Below are positions 61,966 to 64,000 of a DNA stretch of 64,000 nucleotides, one piece after another. Source of the DNA: Rhynochetos jubatus (Eukaryota; Chordata; Aves; Eurypygiformes; Rhynochetidae). The position numbers and the translations under genes are program-made. The notes beneath the pieces were generated by a model, which worked only from the letters and a program-made list of their open reading frames with translations, had not been told where the DNA came from and searched no databases. Each line of letters opens with the position of its first letter. The stretch's first letter is position 1. The stretch covers positions 23,132,222-23,196,221 of the forward strand of contig CM050654.1 in the NCBI GenBank assembly GCA_027574665.1, written 5' to 3'.

Positions 61966-62341
61966 GTATTCGACCTTCCTTGGAAGACTACTTCAGCTCT
62001 GCCAGTATCCGGGGAGGATTGCACTCTGTGGCCTGTCCCTTACAGCCGTGCTCACTGCAGAAGCCCAATCCCATTGGTCTGCACAGGTTTTGCTGCATTG
62101 AGTTTGCCCAGCAAATCCGGTACTTCCGAGGGAGCCCTCCGTACCAGCAGAACACGCCGACAAGAAACGCAGGGTGCGACTGCCATCGTTTCCGTGCCGC
62201 AGCAGGCACAACGCTTTCAGAACTGCTGGGGAGCAAAGGCCAGGAGCCCACCTGGCTGTCAGGCCACTCTCTGTGCCCAGAACCATCCCAAGAAGGGCAA
62301 CTGCAGAAGAGCGTCACTGGCTCCATGAAATACTCTAACAG
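61966..62341 (+). other. Isolated CpG-rich block, possible first exon
   Basis: About 370 bases have raised GC and about 15 CpGs, with AT-rich, CpG-poor DNA on both sides. All three plus frames and two minus frames stay open through most of it, as GC-rich DNA tends to do. None shows a motif I recognise. A TATAAA lies just upstream, and the block ends at CTAACAG followed by GTCAGG, a plausible splice donor. It could be the promoter and first exon of an unannotated, possibly noncoding transcript, an orphan CpG island, or the GC-rich part of a mobile element I do not recognise. Confidence 0.35.
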
Positions 62342-64000
62342 GTCAGGATTTGAAAACTGTTACTAAAAGTACATGTTTAGGAGTTAAGGGGAGACAAATC
62401 TCTTTCTAAGGGTGTAAAACCAGTGTGCAGATAGTTTAAGGTCTGATGGTGAAGTTCTGGTGATTATTTCTGCATAAATATGATGGCCACCAGTATTTTT
62501 TTTTCTGACAACTGCGCGAACTGCAATTTATGGGCCCTTATTTGGGTTATGTTGCCATTCGCCTTACAGTACTTTGTATAAACATCTAATCAGTGACTTG
62601 TGAAAGAGATACTCTAGAACCCTCTTCATCTTGTGAAACATCTGCCTTAGATATGACCATCTTACTGCTGCAGTAGGTTCCCCATTCCAAACATAACCAT
62701 ATTTCACTTATGTTTTCCCTTTTGAATATGTGTGATGTCTGCAGAACTAGTAAAATGAGAAACTGAAGTGAATCCAGCAAAGGAGTTTTTTAAACCAAGT
62801 TTTTCAAAAGACAACTTCTATTTTGTTATGTATAGTGGTATTTACTGGTGAGTTAATATTTAAATTATAAATATCTTTGTTAAAGATTCAGTAGCTCTGT
62901 CTTTGTAACCAAAGTACATTTTCTGTTTCTGTGTTCCTTAATCTTTCAACCATTATTGCAAGTAAGAATGCTATGGGGATGATGAGTGCCAACATCATTT
63001 ATTTGTGTTTAAGTTCCGGTGGGTCGACAGAAAGGCTGTACAGGTACGTGTAAAATGGAGGGCAAAGGTTTTCTGGAACTCCTCTGATCATTGTCAGTCT
63101 GTATGGTTCATCCACCTAAAGCACAACTTCAGCAGTACTTTTCAAAAGCAGCTGTTAAGTGGCTCTGTGTGAGCACAAACTACATTCAAACCATTACATT
63201 TAGATATTCCTAGTCCTCCGATTCAATGTATGATTAACAGCCATTGTTTCATTCCCTCAGTTTTTAAAACAGAACAAAACTGGTAAAAAGGATAACAGAA
63301 CTTGTAAATTTTTCAGGACTTTGTGTATGAAATTTTAATAGAGATTATGTAACTTAAAGCAGTGAAAAGTATTGTAGAAGCTGGCAATATGGGGTGGATG
63401 ATGCCAGGTATTGCAGAGAGAGGGAGAAGTCTTCTGCAGACGGTAGTTGAATGCTACCCTGGGGAACTGGTTTATCTGTGTGCTGCTGGCACCGATTTCT
63501 AGTGTAATGCCTGGCAAATTGCCAAGACTCCCATTTTCAGAGAGCAACTTGCTTTATTTATTTTATTTTTTTTCAGTTTCTGAGTGGATGAAATGAGAGT
63601 GCCTTATGTGTCTGCTTTAAAAAATACAGAGCAGTTACAGCTACAAATTTTCAGTGTCCATCTACAAAGTCTGCGAAGCTGCTGCTTAAAAAAGCTGATG
63701 TTCATCTAGTTTGATTGGAGCTTCAGAGGCAAAGTCTGTCCCACCTAGATTTCAGTTTCATGCTCCAAACCCTGGTTTTCCAGAAAAGAGACTCAGCCAG
63801 ACTGATTTAACATTTAAAAATACCAATAGTCTTCCTCCTGGCTAAGACACAGTAAACCGCAACATTAAAAATGCTTTTGAAACAAGTATCCTACTACCAT
63901 TCCAATCCAATGTTCCCATTGTACCATCCGTTGTAAGGACGCCTTAAGCGTCCTGATAACAAGAGAAACCTAGAGTGTGTAAAGCTCAACAGAGGAAGTC
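62342..64000. other. Noncoding stretch to the window edge
   Basis: AT-rich with no supported gene or repeat. Confidence 0.5.

Noticed and set aside
61950-62366. 138-codon plus-strand frame (and overlapping minus frames) as a protein gene
   Set aside because: Five frames are open together because of GC content and none shows a known motif. The DNA block itself is reported instead.

Overview
The window looks like bird nuclear DNA. It is AT-rich, with long stretches that have no sustained coding signal. It carries a clear CR1 LINE (the dominant avian retroposon), an LTR of a type I remember as widespread in bird genomes, and short decayed CR1 3' ends. The LTR type and the form of the CR1 tail at about 5.66 kb suggest a neoavian bird, but the species cannot be fixed from this sequence. 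I see no complete protein-coding gene, no rRNA or tRNA gene and no CRISPR. The window is best read as intergenic or deep intronic DNA.

Layout. 0-2.4 kb: a compact GC-rich, CpG-bearing block (about 1.15-1.79 kb) holds a well-formed minus-strand exon candidate of exactly 99 codons with consensus splice sites. Next to it is a possible decayed minus-strand coding remnant followed by an AATAAA. 2.4-18 kb: AT-rich noncoding DNA with two CR1 tail fragments (5.66 and 7.74 kb), an A/C-only tract and homopolymers. 18.3-19.3 kb: a G-quadruplex motif, then a full-length solo LTR on the minus strand. 19.3-30.4 kb: noncoding DNA with a hairpin, a degenerate TATG tract and a GA tract. 30.42-31.5 kb: a CR1 ORF2 fragment covering part of the endonuclease and the linker up to the reverse transcriptase. 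It is broken by stops and frameshifts and, unusually, lacks its 3' end. 31.5-48 kb: noncoding DNA with inverted repeats, a T18/C14 homopolymer junction, a second A/C-only tract, an unidentified minus-strand exon-like ORF at 44.86-45.19 kb, and a short palindromic repeat at 47.93 kb. 48-64 kb: noncoding DNA with a local TTTGACAAT repeat cluster (55.2 kb), a CpG-bearing segment with three GATA motifs (59.2-59.45 kb), and an isolated CpG-rich block preceded by a TATA box and ended by a splice-donor-like site (61.94-62.34 kb).

No set of genes works together here. The most useful leads are the orphan exon block at the left end, the CpG-rich block near 62 kb, the GATA/CpG segment near 59.3 kb and the 3'-truncated CR1. 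I did not find a convincing new biological system.
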